Of a DNA stretch of 64,000 bases, positions 1 through 15,480 are shown one piece after another. A program made the translations under genes and the position numbers. Below the pieces are notes generated by a model. That model worked only from the letters and a program-made list of their open reading frames with translations, had not been told where the DNA came from and did not search any database. Where the stretch lies: NCBI RefSeq assembly GCF_000247815.1, contig NC_021677.1, positions 5,825,501-5,889,500 of the forward strand, in the 5' to 3' direction. This DNA comes from Ficedula albicollis (taxonomy: Eukaryota > Chordata > Aves > Passeriformes > Muscicapidae). The stretch's first letter is position 1; every line of letters begins with the position of its first letter.

Positions 1-1104
1 ACAAATAAAAGGTCCTTCTGGATGCAGATATTGGTATGCACAGGCTAAGGCTGCAATAACTTTACCTACATTTCTGTTGCACTCTTGAATTCCCTTAGAA
101 AGGACTGCAAGTTCTTCTGTTGTAAAAACTAGGAACTCTATGCATGCCAGCTTCTGTGAGAGCTGGCGACAACCAGAGATATGGCAGCATATGAGGTATG
201 GCAGCAGATATTTAATCTCTACAAAGCGCAAAACATGGAGTATGATATTAAGAAATTTGCAAAGACTTTCACTTTCTCATTCCAATCCCATGATAAAATT
301 AGATTCAATTAGTGGACATAAATATCCAATTGCATTAGACACTACTTTTAAATTATATCATGAATAAAAAACATGAAAGATGAAGGCCAAAGATGAGTCA
401 AGCCCAACTGACCCAAAGAAAAGATTACTCCAATTGTAACTCATTGTCTCTAGAAAGGAATTCTTGAATGTCCACATTTTCTAATAAAGCACTTCTGTAC
501 ACATTTTCTTCCTTTCTGACATCATCTGAGCACTCAGCATTGCTGAATATTGAACTGCTTCTATTTATATGCCTAAGCATCCATTTATGAGCCTATTTTA
601 AGCATCTCACTCTGAAAACCTTTCCATTTTCTCCACAAGAAAGGACTGAAAGCAGCATTAGGGCACTGTCAAAATGTATAGTTTGAGTAGACTAATGAGC
701 CCTAGTAAAACTCTATTCGTATGCCCACTCTCTCTCTTTCTATCATCCCCTCTCCCTCAAAAGTTTCTTTGATTTTCAGATTCATGTGAAGCATTCAACA
801 TTGGCTCTAAAAGACCAGAACAGAAAGGTTAAGAGACTGGCAGTGGAGGGGTCGTCTCCTTCTCATACACAGTGGTGAGCCAGGCTGAGTTCCAAGGTGC
901 AGACTACTGGTTTTGTCCTCTCTCTGGTCAGACATGGGCTGCCCCTTCTGGTAAACTGAGGCTTCCCAGTTACACAAGCAAGAAGGATGTACAACTGCTC
1001 TGTGAGGAGCTGGGCTATGCAGGGTTGGTGTTCTTTTCTGGTCCAAGGACTGGTTAAGGCAATAGCCCTTAAAAGCTTTAATAAGCTTTGGACATAGTAC
1101 TTCA
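1..1104. other. Unique sequence, no recognised feature
   Basis: AT-rich single-copy-looking DNA. Only short chance open frames are present, without recognisable domains. I see no splice-bounded exon, RNA gene or transposon end. Confidence 0.6.
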
Positions 1105-1594
1105 CATGAGGAAATCAAGTGCAACAATTGGGCAAGAATTGTGAANNNNNNNNNNNNNNNNNNNNNNNNNNNNNNNNNNNNNNNNNNNNNNNNNNNNNNN
1201 NNNNNNNNNNNNNNNNNNNNNNNNNNNNNNNNNNNNNNNNNNNNNNNNNNNNNNNNNNNNNNNNNNNNNNNNNNNNNNNNNNNNNNNNNNNNNNNNNNNN
1301 NNNNNNNNNNNNNNNNNNNNNNNNNNNNNNNNNNNNNNNNNNNNNNNNNNNNNNNNNNNNNNNNNNNNNNNNNNNNNNNNNNNNNNNNNNNNNNNNNNNN
1401 NNNNNNNNNNNNNNNNNNNNNNNNNNNNNNNNNNNNNNNNNNNNNNNNNNNNNNNNNNNNNNNNNNNNNNNNNNNNNNNNNNNNNNNNNNNNNNNNNNNN
1501 NNNNNNNNNNNNNNNNNNNNNNNNNNNNNNNNNNNNNNNNNNNNNNNNNNNNNCATGAGGAAATCAAGTGCAACAATTGGGCAAGAATTGTGAA
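1105..1594. repeat. 41-bp direct duplication flanking an assembly gap
   Basis: The 41 bases at 1105-1145 are repeated exactly at 1554-1594, on the two sides of the N block. The second copy runs straight into a pure-G tract. A duplicated contig end around a gap is the signature of an unmerged overlap, so this is most likely an assembly product and not a biological repeat. Confidence 0.9.
1146..1553. other. Assembly gap (408 N)
   Basis: An unbroken run of 408 N. The adjacent G tract is 410 bases, almost the same length, which suggests the same estimated gap is represented twice, once as N and once as G. Confidence 0.99.
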
Positions 1595-2005
<411 letters not shown>

Positions 2006-2187
2006 AAATGATTAAAAGTAGACAAGTTTGGAATACAGATAGCAGTACGTGGATGTAGGAAAGTTCAGATATTGGAAAGGCCTGTACAGGTGAAACTGGA
2101 GTAAAGATGGCATAAGACAACACAGCTGACTGGCTAATAGACCAAGGGATTTATAACTGGAATATAATGGAGGAAGGATTCTCAGAC

Positions 2188-2671
<484 letters not shown>

Positions 2672-5189
2672 GTAGTTTGAATGTGACCTCCACTCCACTT
2701 AAAGGTGGAGAGAACATCTCTTTAAAAACAGAGACTCGGGAGGTGAAGAGTCCCCTCAGTGAAAAAAAAATAGATGTTCTTCTGTCCTCAGACAGGGGCA
2801 AGACAGAAAACCTGCCTGCAAAAGAGGCTTTACTTCACATGCTGAAGGAAAAGGCATCTCTAGGAATGCAGAACAAGGCCAGGGTTGCAATGCAGTGCCA
2901 TCACTCTCCAGTGGAAAGAACCCATACCCGTCCGGTAGCAATGGTGAAAAACCAAGCAATAAATGTCAGAGCCCATTTGTTACCAAACCCATAGCAGCAC
3001 TCCCAAGCACCTACGGGCCTAGTTCTTACCTACTGAGCAAGCAGATAATGGAAACGTTAATCACACTGAAGAACATCTGTATTCACTAGGAGCCTTATAT
3101 TATCACTAGATAAAATACATGAGCTTAAAAGAGCCTTATCCTGATGTGATTACAGTATGGAACAAGATTTTTAGTGACTTTCAGAGCATAAATCCTTTCT
3201 GAGATTCTCCCATTCTTTCTGAGAAAGTTGGCAATACAAGGGGACATGAAAATTGATTCAAGTGTCTTGCCAAGAGACACCTAGAAAGACCAGGAAAATG
3301 GTGCTGAATAATCAAGAAATTCAAATAATAAACTTGATTAATTAGTTTTTAAAATTCATTGTAAGGCTAATTCTAAAAACAATTTACTAGTTATTTTGAG
3401 AGAAGTCTGCCTAATTACCTTCTATGGAAGATATCTGTACTTGAATCATGCGACATACTAATTTTGAATTAGAAAATATCTTTAAATATATAAATAAATC
3501 ACAAATCTCCTCCCTACAATTGCTCTGACAGAGATTCCAGCAACTTTTCTCAAATGTCTGCAGCAGGGAAGATACAAACTCTTCCCTCTCCTTTCTCTTT
3601 CTTTCACCTGTAATTTCAGCAGCTCCGACCCAGACCAGGTAAGAAAATGAACTGGACATTACTCTGTCCTATTTGGCATTCACTGTCCCAACTCATAACT
3701 GAATAAATCCTCTCTTTAGACCTGAATTTCTGGTAATCTTGTCAAGAAACCTTGAGGCGTGTCTTACACATGCCTCATTTTCTCCAGCACTAATCTATAT
3801 CACTGCTTTGTCTTCCTTTGTTTTTCCTCTTTACCCATTATTCCTGTCCTTCCAGAGGGTACCTACCTTTCCACTCATCTAGACTCTTCTGCCTCTTACT
3901 TACAGAAATTTTTCCATATTGTCTTTCCCAGACCCATCAAACCATCCTAGGCCTTGCTGTCCTTTTTAACTCAGCTTTATGACCTGGCCTACAGTTCACC
4001 AGCTGCTCTGCCCCTCTAAAGCCCTCTCATTCCCAAATATATAAATCAAATGCCTGCATTCTCCTCTTTCCCTTGGTATTTATTGCTGTCAGAATAGGCC
4101 TCCATCTCCTGACACTATGTGAAAGTGCTTTAGTGAAGTGAAGTATAGTAAAGATCCCAATGAGGGTCAAAAAATTTGTAACCCCTATTGTAAATGCAAT
4201 ACTCAAAGGAAACCATGCCCAACTTGATTCAGCCCTGCCTAGCAAAATACTAAGGGGAAATAGCTCATACCCTGAACAGAAAACATCCACATTGATCTTG
4301 ATTATGTCTAACAGAGAAAGTGACTGAAAACTAACTATATCTCTTACCATGGGATTCAGTATAATGTCAAAAGAGCTGGCAATTCTGAGTATATGGATGT
4401 ATAAGTGTGAGACATCTTGTTACAAAAAAAAAAGGACGTGGATTGCCAGTGCCAAAATGCAGGAGGTCATTTGCATTTTTAATACACTGAACAATACAGG
4501 GGTCATGTTTTTTCACTTTTTACTGTGGCATTATCAACTTGAATCTCTAAGAATGAGAAAATCTGGAAATAAGACCTTATCTGTCATCTTGGGAATCAAC
4601 ATAAATTGCCAATTAATTTATCTGTGTCTGCTGGAGCATGCTCAAGTCATCACGGGAACAGAATTTTACCTATGTAAAAATAAGCAAATACAAATAAAGC
4701 ATCTACCTGAGCTTCCTGACTTGCTTCATCAAATTCACAGCTGTATAGTTCCAGATTAAATAGAGATACTAGTTTTCTTATTAATTTTTCTATTTTAGGA
4801 AATGTGGATGACTGAAGATTGCAACTTGTCTGACAATAGAGGACAGGAGGGAGGAAAAAGTAGGATAACATCCCACTGAAATGTTGACAGATTTTTATTT
4901 TTTGTCAATTGTTGCTAAAATGACAGATAGTAAATTTTTATGAAATGTATAATTCACAGTAAAATTTCCTAGATAACAAGTTAAAAATGTTTTGTCTTTC
5001 CTAACAACATTATGCAGCAATCAGTAAAATTCAAAGTACATAATACAAACTGAAAATGTAAGAAAACAAATCTTTTCCCCTAAGTCAACAAACTTTCTGA
5101 ACTCAAAGTTCTTGACTTTGTTTCAAATCTTCACAGCTTATAATCAATAATTTAGTCATACGATGAAAAATTATGTATCCATATTCTTC
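2672..5189. other. Unique sequence, no recognised feature
   Basis: About 2.5 kb of AT-rich sequence. A 136-codon open frame at 4349-4759 has no recognisable domain, biased composition or splice context and is probably chance. Confidence 0.55.
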
Positions 5190-5500
5190 ACCATTGACAT
5201 TTGCTAACTGTCTCCAAGGTTGCATTGACTGTCAGTTCAGTTTACCCAACTTCTGTTTTGAGCTAAATAATATGATCTTTGTTTCATTAATATTTAATAG
5301 TAATTTAGATTGTGCCAGATGATCTTAAAGCTCATTTAAATCAGCTTGAAGGTAATATTAAGCTTTCTTCTATTATAATCTATTACCATAAATGATTGTG
5401 TCATCTGCATATAAATGGTGAGTTGAATATGATAATGAAGTGCAAAGATTATCAAAGAATGACAAATACATCTGACTTAAATCCTTCAGGGGCACATTTA
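5190..5500 (-). mobile_element. Ancient LINE reverse-transcriptase fragment
   Basis: Read on the minus strand, about 5390-5480 encodes a stretch ending in the LINE polymerase box LYADDTIIYG, with the catalytic Asp pair. It is preceded by a degenerate version of the VPQGS...LF...I..L block. Continuing towards 5250 and across several stops, the reading resembles the palm/thumb pattern LQ.DL..L...L..SKLLLN...TK..LFSS, which is typical of non-LTR reverse transcriptases of the L2/CR1/jockey-like clades. At least four stops interrupt it, so it is long dead. I cannot tell the clade by eye. Only about 100 codons are readable, the 5' part being lost. Confidence 0.6.
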
Positions 5501-5945
5501 TTCTGCTTTTAGTGGTAAAAAATGCACTTTCTCACTTCAAGTATTCTACAGAAAACATAAAGGATTTGGGTCATGAGTTACAATATTTGTCCTGTGAGAA
5601 AAAAGAAAATAAAATTTCCAAATTATACAATATCCTCTTTTCAAGTGTGGCAATTACAGATTATATAAATCTGTGTGGTTTATGTGCTTTCATACATCAG
5701 GCTTTGGTCAATTATTAGGTTTTTTTGAAAGAGCAATAACAACAAAAAATGTGTTTTTATTTAGATCTGGTTTAGTTCATGTTTGTTTTTCACTAGCGGG
5801 TCATTTAAATTAGTTCATTTCAATTACTGTTAAATGCCTTGCCCATTAAAGAGAAGTACCTGAGTGTAGTTTATGGTAGGAGACCCAAAACTGTTTCTTC
5901 TAAAAACAACAGCTGTGAGAGCTGCAGGGAAACCTTGTTTGGCAA

Positions 5946-8243
<2,298 letters not shown>

Positions 8244-8248
8244 GGCAA

Positions 8249-10611
8249 CCAGGCTGCATTTTAAATAATTAAATTGTCAAATTCTCTAGAATCACGGGTT
8301 TAATCAAAATGAGTGGACAATTTCAGAGCCAAAAGGAGCTATTACAACAGTGGCAAATGCTAATAAGTACAATTAAAAATTGTTAAAAACAGTTGAAGAG
8401 AACTCAAGTGCATTCACCAGCAGATATTGTCTAAGGACATTATATAAAATAGTCATGACATGGCAATTAGAAAAATACAGCGAGGTGAAAGAGACTAGTG
8501 AAACTCAAATTCAGTGAGAGCTGAAAGACAGGTATGCTGGATCTCCAAGCCTTCTCTTTTGCTTTGCAGTCCAAATCTTCCAACTAAAAATTTCAGGTAT
8601 TTTGATATCACAGTGACCTTAATATTTGTAAAATTTTACATATTTGAACTAATCATTCAGCATGGATGGAAGTACTTACGGAAAAAGATCCATTTTGGTC
8701 TCCCAGCATCTCAGCTCAAAAGCTCTCAGCATTTGTTCTGGCAGATTAATCTGTTGCAATAAATTGGTCATAACCAAATCTGGACTAGAAAGTGGAAGTT
8801 TTATTTATTCAAGAATAAATTCTGGAAAAACCTTGTAAATGTGATCATGGGAGTAAGAAATGTGGGAAGAAAGACCAAGTTATAGAAAGGACTGTAAATT
8901 AAACTAAGAGAACTCCTAAACACAGAAAATTAATTCCACAGTGTGGTCTCTATGAAATCCAGTCCTCCAGCATATGGAAAGAGTTTTGAGAGCGAACAGG
9001 ATTTCTGGGTGTGTGCACCATACTTAAGGATGGTTTCTGGTCCTTGTGTGGACCAGAAAGGAATTTTCTTTTCCTTCTTTGGTCGATAATTTGCTTCTGG
9101 AAATTGGATGACACAAAAACCAGGATGTAAACAGACTACAGCTGTGTTTCTTGTGATGCAAAATTCTCAGATGAATGTGTCCTGCTTACACACAAAGGAT
9201 TAAGCTATTCATCCGATTTAGGATCAGGAGGACATCTGTTCTCCAAGTCAGATTAGCAGGGATCAGAGGGGTTTTATTTGTCCTAACAATAATTTAGAGC
9301 ATGATCAGCTTCTTGGGATCACACAGAAGTTAATTTTATAAATATTTTGCTAGTGCATAGACCTAGAAGACTAGAAATATCCTCCACTCCTGCTTTCTGC
9401 ATGTGATGTGGTACAGTTGCAGGCTCTAGATTTTTACTGAAATTCTAAATTTTTCTTAAAGGTTGAAAATTATGATATCTGATGTTACAGGATGATTTAT
9501 GGATGCCTCTGAACTAGTATCTATGGTATGTTGTCTGCCAGAACAAGACGGGAAGGGTTCAGTTGCCCAGATGCTGCCTGCTGATCCTGCATTCCTACTC
9601 ACCTGTGCATATGTACATCAAGTGCAGTGTTCTCAAATAAACTCTCTGTTAGGCCAGAGATGTCCAAGGTACAGGAAGTAATATCAAGCTACTTTTATAA
9701 ATCAGACCCTACCAGAAAACTTCCCACACATACACCCCATAAATTATAAGGCTACGTACATGTCAATGGTAACATTATTGTATGGTAAATATAAAAGCAT
9801 GATCACAGACAGATTGTTCTATTTGTAGGAGACAGAGGGTGCACAATCCAATACAGAGATGGTTTTTCAGTCTGTATCACTTTTTCTGTACCATTTTTTT
9901 CTGATTAAAAATTTGAATGCAGCTCAAAGTCAGCTGGAGGGCAAAGCAGTGTGAAAATAGTGCATGATGGTGGAATCATTCTTATAAAGTAGAGCTATTT
10001 TTTCTTTGATTTAGATTTGGCATTAATGATTGATTTTCAGTCTTTTTAGCATGTAGAGTTGCAGCATTCTGCTTCAGGTTGTTCCCTTCAGAATCAGCTA
10101 GGACATAGATGATAACTTTGAGGAAAAAAGTCACCAAACCAAACAACTAGAATTTGTTTAAGCTCACCATGTAAAAGATATTGATGGTACAAACTGCAGA
10201 AAGGTCAAACATTAAATTAGCAAATGCATCTTTCAAATTTAAATAAAGCCTCTCACTCCTGAACTTAGTATTAGCTCTTAAGAGAGAAAATACAAGCAAG
10301 CGAGCTTTTCATTTGCTGGTTTCAAACTCAAAACCAGACTACGTGGGTAGATACTAAAATTGTTATCTCATGGATACCTGGCGTCTCCCTAAATTAGTTC
10401 AGTAAATCTCACCTCAAAATCACTGCAATCCTTTGCAGTAAACGGCAGGATGTACAGACAACAAAAGACCCACATGGATCCTGAAAGTCCACACTACTTA
10501 CTAACCTTCTGTTAGTAAGAAGGAAGAACTGTTCCTCTTTGGGAGTTGTTAAGCATGCCTCCACCACACAGTTAATCCAGGCTCTTGCTCAAGCATCTGT
10601 AATCCACAAAG
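8249..10611. other. Unique sequence, no recognised feature
   Basis: About 2.4 kb between two LTR insertions. Only short chance open frames are seen and no transposon ends. Confidence 0.55.
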
Positions 10612-11174
10612 GTAACTGTCCTGGTTTGAAAAGACAAGTGTGCTAGGGAAGAGAAGGGCCTTCCCTTGAAATGGAGCAAATAAATCCCTCCCTCTGAATT
10701 AGTAAAATTTTGAAACAAAGGGGGTCTCAGGCAAAGATATGGGGATAGGAATAATAGTTCTTTACTAGTATGTGTAACAAGACAAACAAAACAACAACAA
10801 CAACAATGAAATTAACAACAAACAGAAACAGTAACCCAGTTTTTTGGCCACAGGCACCTTTCCCTGTGCTGCAGCTACCGGTGGTGGACAGGGGCAGGTC
10901 CCGCATAGCTGCAGGGGCGCTGGGGGTGATGGCAGCAGTGTTCCAGGTGGGAAAGGGACAGAGGAGAGGCTTTTGGTTATAGCATCGGTCCTGGTGCTCG
11001 AAGAGGATGCTTGGAGATAGCAAGCTGAAGCGACAAGGTGCCCAAGCAAGGTAGTAGTGCAGGGTCCAACAACAGAAGAGGCAGCTCCCGGCATTGGGAT
11101 GGCAGGGGGTGTAGCAATGACCTTTCTCCTCCTAGGCCAAAAGTGAGAGAGCAAGTAACAACCTCCCAGCCTCC

Positions 11175-12018
11175 TGTACTGGTTTGGAGGACAAGTATCT
11201 GCCAATAAAGGCAGAAGTTTTCCTTTGAAATAGAGACTTTAATTCCACACTTCCCCCAAGTATTATAATTGTTTGAATCAAGGACTCTGAGGCAGAGATT
11301 AGGGGGTAGGAATAACAGCTCTTTTACTAATATATCTAACCGTACAAGCAGAAACAACAGCAGTTGTTAAAATTACCAACAAAACAGAACAGATAACTCG
11401 GCTCCAGTCCTTTCTTTAGCTGCAGGCACACGCTCTCCCTGCTCTCGGTCTCGAAGGGGGTAGGAATAACAGCTCTTTTACTAATATATCTAACCGTACA
11501 AGCAGAAACAACAGTAGTTGTTAAAATTACCAACAAAACAGAACAGATAACTCGGTTCCAGTCCTTTCTTTAGCTGCAGGCACACGCTCTCTCTGCGCTT
11601 GGTCTCGGTGCTGCAGCAGGAACGAAGCCTGGCAGCTGCAGAGAAGAGGCGGGAGCGGAGGCAGGAGCGGCCACGGCGGTCTTGGGTGGGAACGGGCTGG
11701 AGAGGGCAGCTCCTCGCTCACTGTTTGGGTTCTGGTGGTCAGCTGTGTCCACAAAGGCAGGAGGCTGGAACGGGGAGATGCAGGGCAGGTGATCGCAGAG
11801 GGTCTGGCTCTCCTGCGTTTGGCCGCATGGGCTGCAGACGGGGGTCCTCCTCTGAGCTCCCGGAAACCCCAGTCCCCTTCCAGGAGCCGCTCCCACCTAC
11901 CCCTTTTGTCTAGAGCCATCAGAGGTCCTGGGTGTGACCCAGCCAGCTCCATTGGCATGATAATGGGAAAAATTCTTTAAATTGACACAGTAACAGAAAA
12001 AACACTCAACCCCCAACA
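11175..12018 (-). mobile_element. Solo LTR, family A, nested in LTR B
   Basis: The only family A copy here with a complete middle. TG...CA ends are present on the minus strand, with a perfect 5-bp TSD CCTCC at 11170-11174 and 12019-12023. It contains a 154-bp internal tandem duplication (11302-11609); without it the LTR would be 690 bp. It is the reference that reveals what the G tracts in the other two copies replaced. Confidence 0.9.
11302..11609. repeat. 154-bp tandem duplication inside LTR A
   Basis: 11302-11455 and 11456-11609 are near-identical copies spanning the AGTAAA region and the adjacent R-like part of the LTR. They diverge mostly at the distal end. The other two A copies have a single unit. 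Confidence 0.85.
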
Positions 12019-12220
12019 CCTCCTTTACCTGCTTCTAATCTTCTAAACCTCCCTTTCTCCCACCCTCTGAGAGAAACTCCCTAAAAAAGCAGGGAGGCTC
12101 TCCTGCCACCCCCCGCGTATCTCAAGGTCTCAAGGACCTAGCCATCGAAGTCCCTCAGCATGTCAATGGGAAAAATTCAACAGGCAGAGAGGAAAGGAAA
12201 AACCAACCCCCAACAGTAAC

Positions 12221-13134
12221 CCACTGACACAAATTATAAGCTGTTTATAATTCCAAACTCACTTTCACAGGCTGGAACTTAGTGTCACAGCTGTACCTCA
12301 GACTCAGAGGTGAGACATACAATGAGAATGAAAGGGGAGCTGGAGAGGATGAGGAGGGGGAACACTTTAGTGTCCTTGATCTTCCTACCCCATCTCCTGT
12401 AATACTTAAGGGATGAGGTGATGAACAATATGTACAAGACAGATTTCTATCAGATAGGTAAGAGAAGAGCAACTTTTTCTAACTGCCATCACCATCACAT
12501 CCAAGTGTGAGGGCAGGGTGATTTAAGTAGTTGTGTTTTCTGCAGCACCAATAACTATAACAAAGAAGTCAAGGAGGTCAGAGAAGACAGTACTTCATTA
12601 ATCAAGGTGAGTAAAGAGGAGGACTTGAACAAAAGTTGCAGTTCTCTGAACAACATGAAAAAAGCTTGTTTCTCATGGTAGTGGTCTGGAGACACATTAA
12701 AATTCAGAACCAATCTAGATGGCAAGGACAGGATAAAGGAAGAGCTGGAGGCAATTTGAAGGCTACAAAAGCTCCAGTGACAAAAGGCTGGGGGTACTGG
12801 GACAGTTTACTAATCTGCTCATCAATGTACAGCTTCTATTTAATGCTCTGAATATCTTTTTTACTTTGATACTCAGCAAACCAATACAGATTAAAACTAC
12901 TTGTGAGAAAAACTTGACCATGGTGGAGAGGGCAAAAGTGGGCCAACAGCTGAAATGGCCTTACTCTAGCAGGCCACAGCTTTAGTCACTGACCTCTGGT
13001 AACACCTGGCAGTACTCAGAAGAGTCAGAACTCACAGCATTTCAGAAAAAGCAAGAAAAATATTTACATTGGTTTAAATGAAAGTGTGTGCTACAGAGGG
13101 TTTGACACTTATAGGTGCAACAGACTCCGCAAAG
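12221..13134. other. Unique sequence, no recognised feature
   Basis: About 0.9 kb between the LTR B target site and the SINE. No coding or repeat signal is seen. Confidence 0.5.
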
Positions 13135-13136
13135 AG

Positions 13137-13292
13137 AAGTGAAGGCAGAAGCTCAGCTGGTTAGAGCCCAGTGCTAAAAATGCCAAGACTGTGGGTTCAC
13201 TCCCTCTATGGGCCATTTTTTTAAGAGTTGGACTTGATAATCCTTGTGGGTCCCTTACAACTCAGAATATTCTGTGATTCTGTGATATTCTG
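13137..13292 (+). mobile_element. tRNA-Ile-derived SINE with CR1 tail
   Basis: The head (about 13140-13213) resembles a tRNA-Ile gene. It has an A-box-like AGCTCAGCTGGTTAGAG and a B-box-like GGGTTCACTCCC, where the consensus is GGTTCGANTCC. The tail (about 13228-13292) is the 3' end of a CR1 LINE, GTTGGACTTGATAATCC..., and ends in the CR1-type 8-mer repeats ATTCTGTG. This head and tail match the TguSINE1 type known from zebra finch, mobilised by CR1 in trans. The copy is mutated and old. Confidence 0.85.
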
Positions 13293-14689
13293 GACTCTCT
13301 GGAAACACTGTCCAGAACTTAGAAGACCTTCAAGAAAGGAAAGAATATACTTTTTTTTTTTCCAGATGAGCATTACTATTCATATGTCAGCAATTCTCTC
13401 ATGTTCTCTCTGTGTGACAGATTTGTCTTGCACCTATCTGAGCAGAGCTGAATAGAAAGCATCATCAGTGTCCTTCTCCCTCCATTTCCCAGAAGAGAGT
13501 GCTTGCAACTAGGGATGGTGTTTGAATGCTGCCAAAGCTCAGTTTTACTTTAGAAACAAAGAGGCTCATCTGGGGCTGGGCCTAATGCAACTGAGAAACA
13601 AAAAGGGAAAAAGGACTGCGGAAAAAACCACCTACAGCTTTTCAATTTACTAACCTAGTCCCAAGGCTATAAAAAACACAGTCTACCTCACAAAACAGGG
13701 GCATGAAGGAAAGACTTCAGAGGCTTAAGTGGCTGCTAAATGAAATGCAGATTGTATCACTGAAAGAAGGCAAAGTGTGTTCTTGAACCTCCATTGACTT
13801 AACTCTATTCCAAATTGTCTACAACAGGTGGCAGAGCCTAGATGCAATATATTTTGTACCTTGCAACAGCTGTGAAGGGGATACTGACTGAAATGTTGAA
13901 GAGATACTGCTTGCTGCAACTGTCTCACATGACCAAGAGAAGTCACAGAATTCAAAATATTTCCTTGTTCTGAAGTTATATTGGGCTACTGTGACATTCA
14001 TTCTGCAATTTAATACTCAAAGGCTATGAGAGACAAACAGAAATGAATGGGAGAAGAAACCTGCAACATTTCTCACATTTTGAAAGGTTTTTATACAATG
14101 TTAGTACAAGAGCAGGTAAAGCACTTTTCCGTATTTCAGACTTCAGAGGCCAGTTCTTCAGCTACTGCAAGGTGGTGTAGTTCTGTTGATTTTAGCTACA
14201 ATTATTTACGTTAGTCAACAGTCGCTATACACACTCTCTGTAGTCCCATAGTTATAGCTCCATCCAAACCAAATTATAATGGCCAAATTAGAAATCTAGC
14301 TAAAACTTCTGTTAACTGACTTCCAAAGTAGAAGCCAAAACAGCTGAGTAACACCAGGCTAGAGTATCTAAAACTACAGGGATTTTTCCCTAAATAATCA
14401 GGGGAAATGAAAAGGAGAAAGCAAGTGAATGAATAAATGATTGAATCAATGAGATTCATTTAGAGGCCTTCACAGAACCATCTTTTTTTGTGCAACTTGA
14501 ACATAATACATATATTTTCTCAGATTAGTTCTGAAGTAACGCACCAGTATAATACCACAGAAATGCACCAGTTCATTACTGTCATCAGAAAACAATGCAG
14601 CATATATGGCATCTTAGAGTGATGCCTTGGGTTTTAGCTTTCATATTTTTCAGATTCTCTGCTGTAGTGTGTAAATCTGAAACTTCATA
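13293..14689. other. Unique sequence, no recognised feature
   Basis: About 1.4 kb without transposon ends, exon structure or RNA signature. Confidence 0.5.
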
Positions 14690-15031
14690 TTAGGTGTTAA
14701 TAAGTTCTCTTTACAGAGTAGCTAGACAAAACAATACCTTCCTAGCTAGAGAACCAAGGATGACTGGTACCCAAAAAGCATGAACAACAACAAAGGAAAG
14801 GGGGCAAGCCAGGGGGCTGATACTTCATAGCCTGGGGTTGTGGTTGGACAACTGACCCCAATATGTAGATGAACCAAAACTTATAAAAATATAAATACTT
14901 GTGACTGGGTTCCATCTTGGATTTGACTTGGGTGTAGTCCTGGCACTGCCCAAGGTGTACCCTTTCAATAAATACCTATTTTATTCCTTTTGCTCTGTCT
15001 AGCTCTGTTGCAGGTCAGCCTTTCCAGGCAT
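14690..15031 (+). mobile_element. Probable LTR remnant (family H)
   Basis: A TATA-like ATATAAATAC (about 14889) is followed about 70 bp later by a polyadenylation signal TTCAATAAATACC (about 14967) and a GT-rich stretch. That is the order and spacing of a retroviral LTR. Left and right ends are estimates, as I could not find a matching TSD. An ordinary promoter with a nearby poly-A signal is unlikely but possible. Confidence 0.45.
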
Positions 15032-15402
15032 CAAGAGAAGACCATAAATACACATTACAGTAATGCCCTTCTTTGTCTATATAAAGCTCTTTCAAATGCA
15101 AGGACCCAGAACCATAAAACCCCAGGGGTTTTGTGTTGTCCTTTTTTTTTGTATGCATGTGTGCGTTAAATAAGTATTCTTAATCTGTTTTTCATTATTG
15201 GAATGAAATTGTAGGAATCAATGCATACTTTCAAGAAGATAAAGTTAATTTAAAATATGGGACTATGTGTATATATAACAGTTTATCTTCTATATTATAA
15301 ATAAGTTTGGGCAACTGTCCTAGTACCCATTAATGTTCAATATAACTTTTTTTAAAGATTAAACATTCTACAACTTGATAAATTAAATACACTTATGACA
15401 TT

Positions 15403-15411
<9 letters not shown>

Positions 15412-15473
<62 letters not shown>

Positions 15474-15480
15474 ATATATA
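15412..15480. repeat. (TA)n-G38-(TA)n
   Basis: About 23 bases of TA repeat, 38 G (15435-15472), then 8 bases of TA repeat. The G block sits inside a dinucleotide microsatellite, as if one TA repeat had been split by a G filler. Confidence 0.85.

Larger units (their letters stand above)
10617..12215 (-). mobile_element. Solo LTR, family B copy 1, host of a nested LTR
   Basis: On the minus strand the LTR starts TGTTGGGGGTTGG (at 12215) and ends AAACCAGGACA (at 10617). A perfect 5-bp TSD GTAAC lies at 10612-10616 and 12216-12220. Family A LTR 11175-12018 is inserted within it and has its own TSD, so B integrated first. Removing the nested LTR leaves about 750 bp of B. A CTAGTAAAGAAC polyadenylation-type signal near 10765 supports the minus sense. 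Families A and B share termini and the AGTAAA region, so they are probably related ERVL-type subfamilies. Confidence 0.9.
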
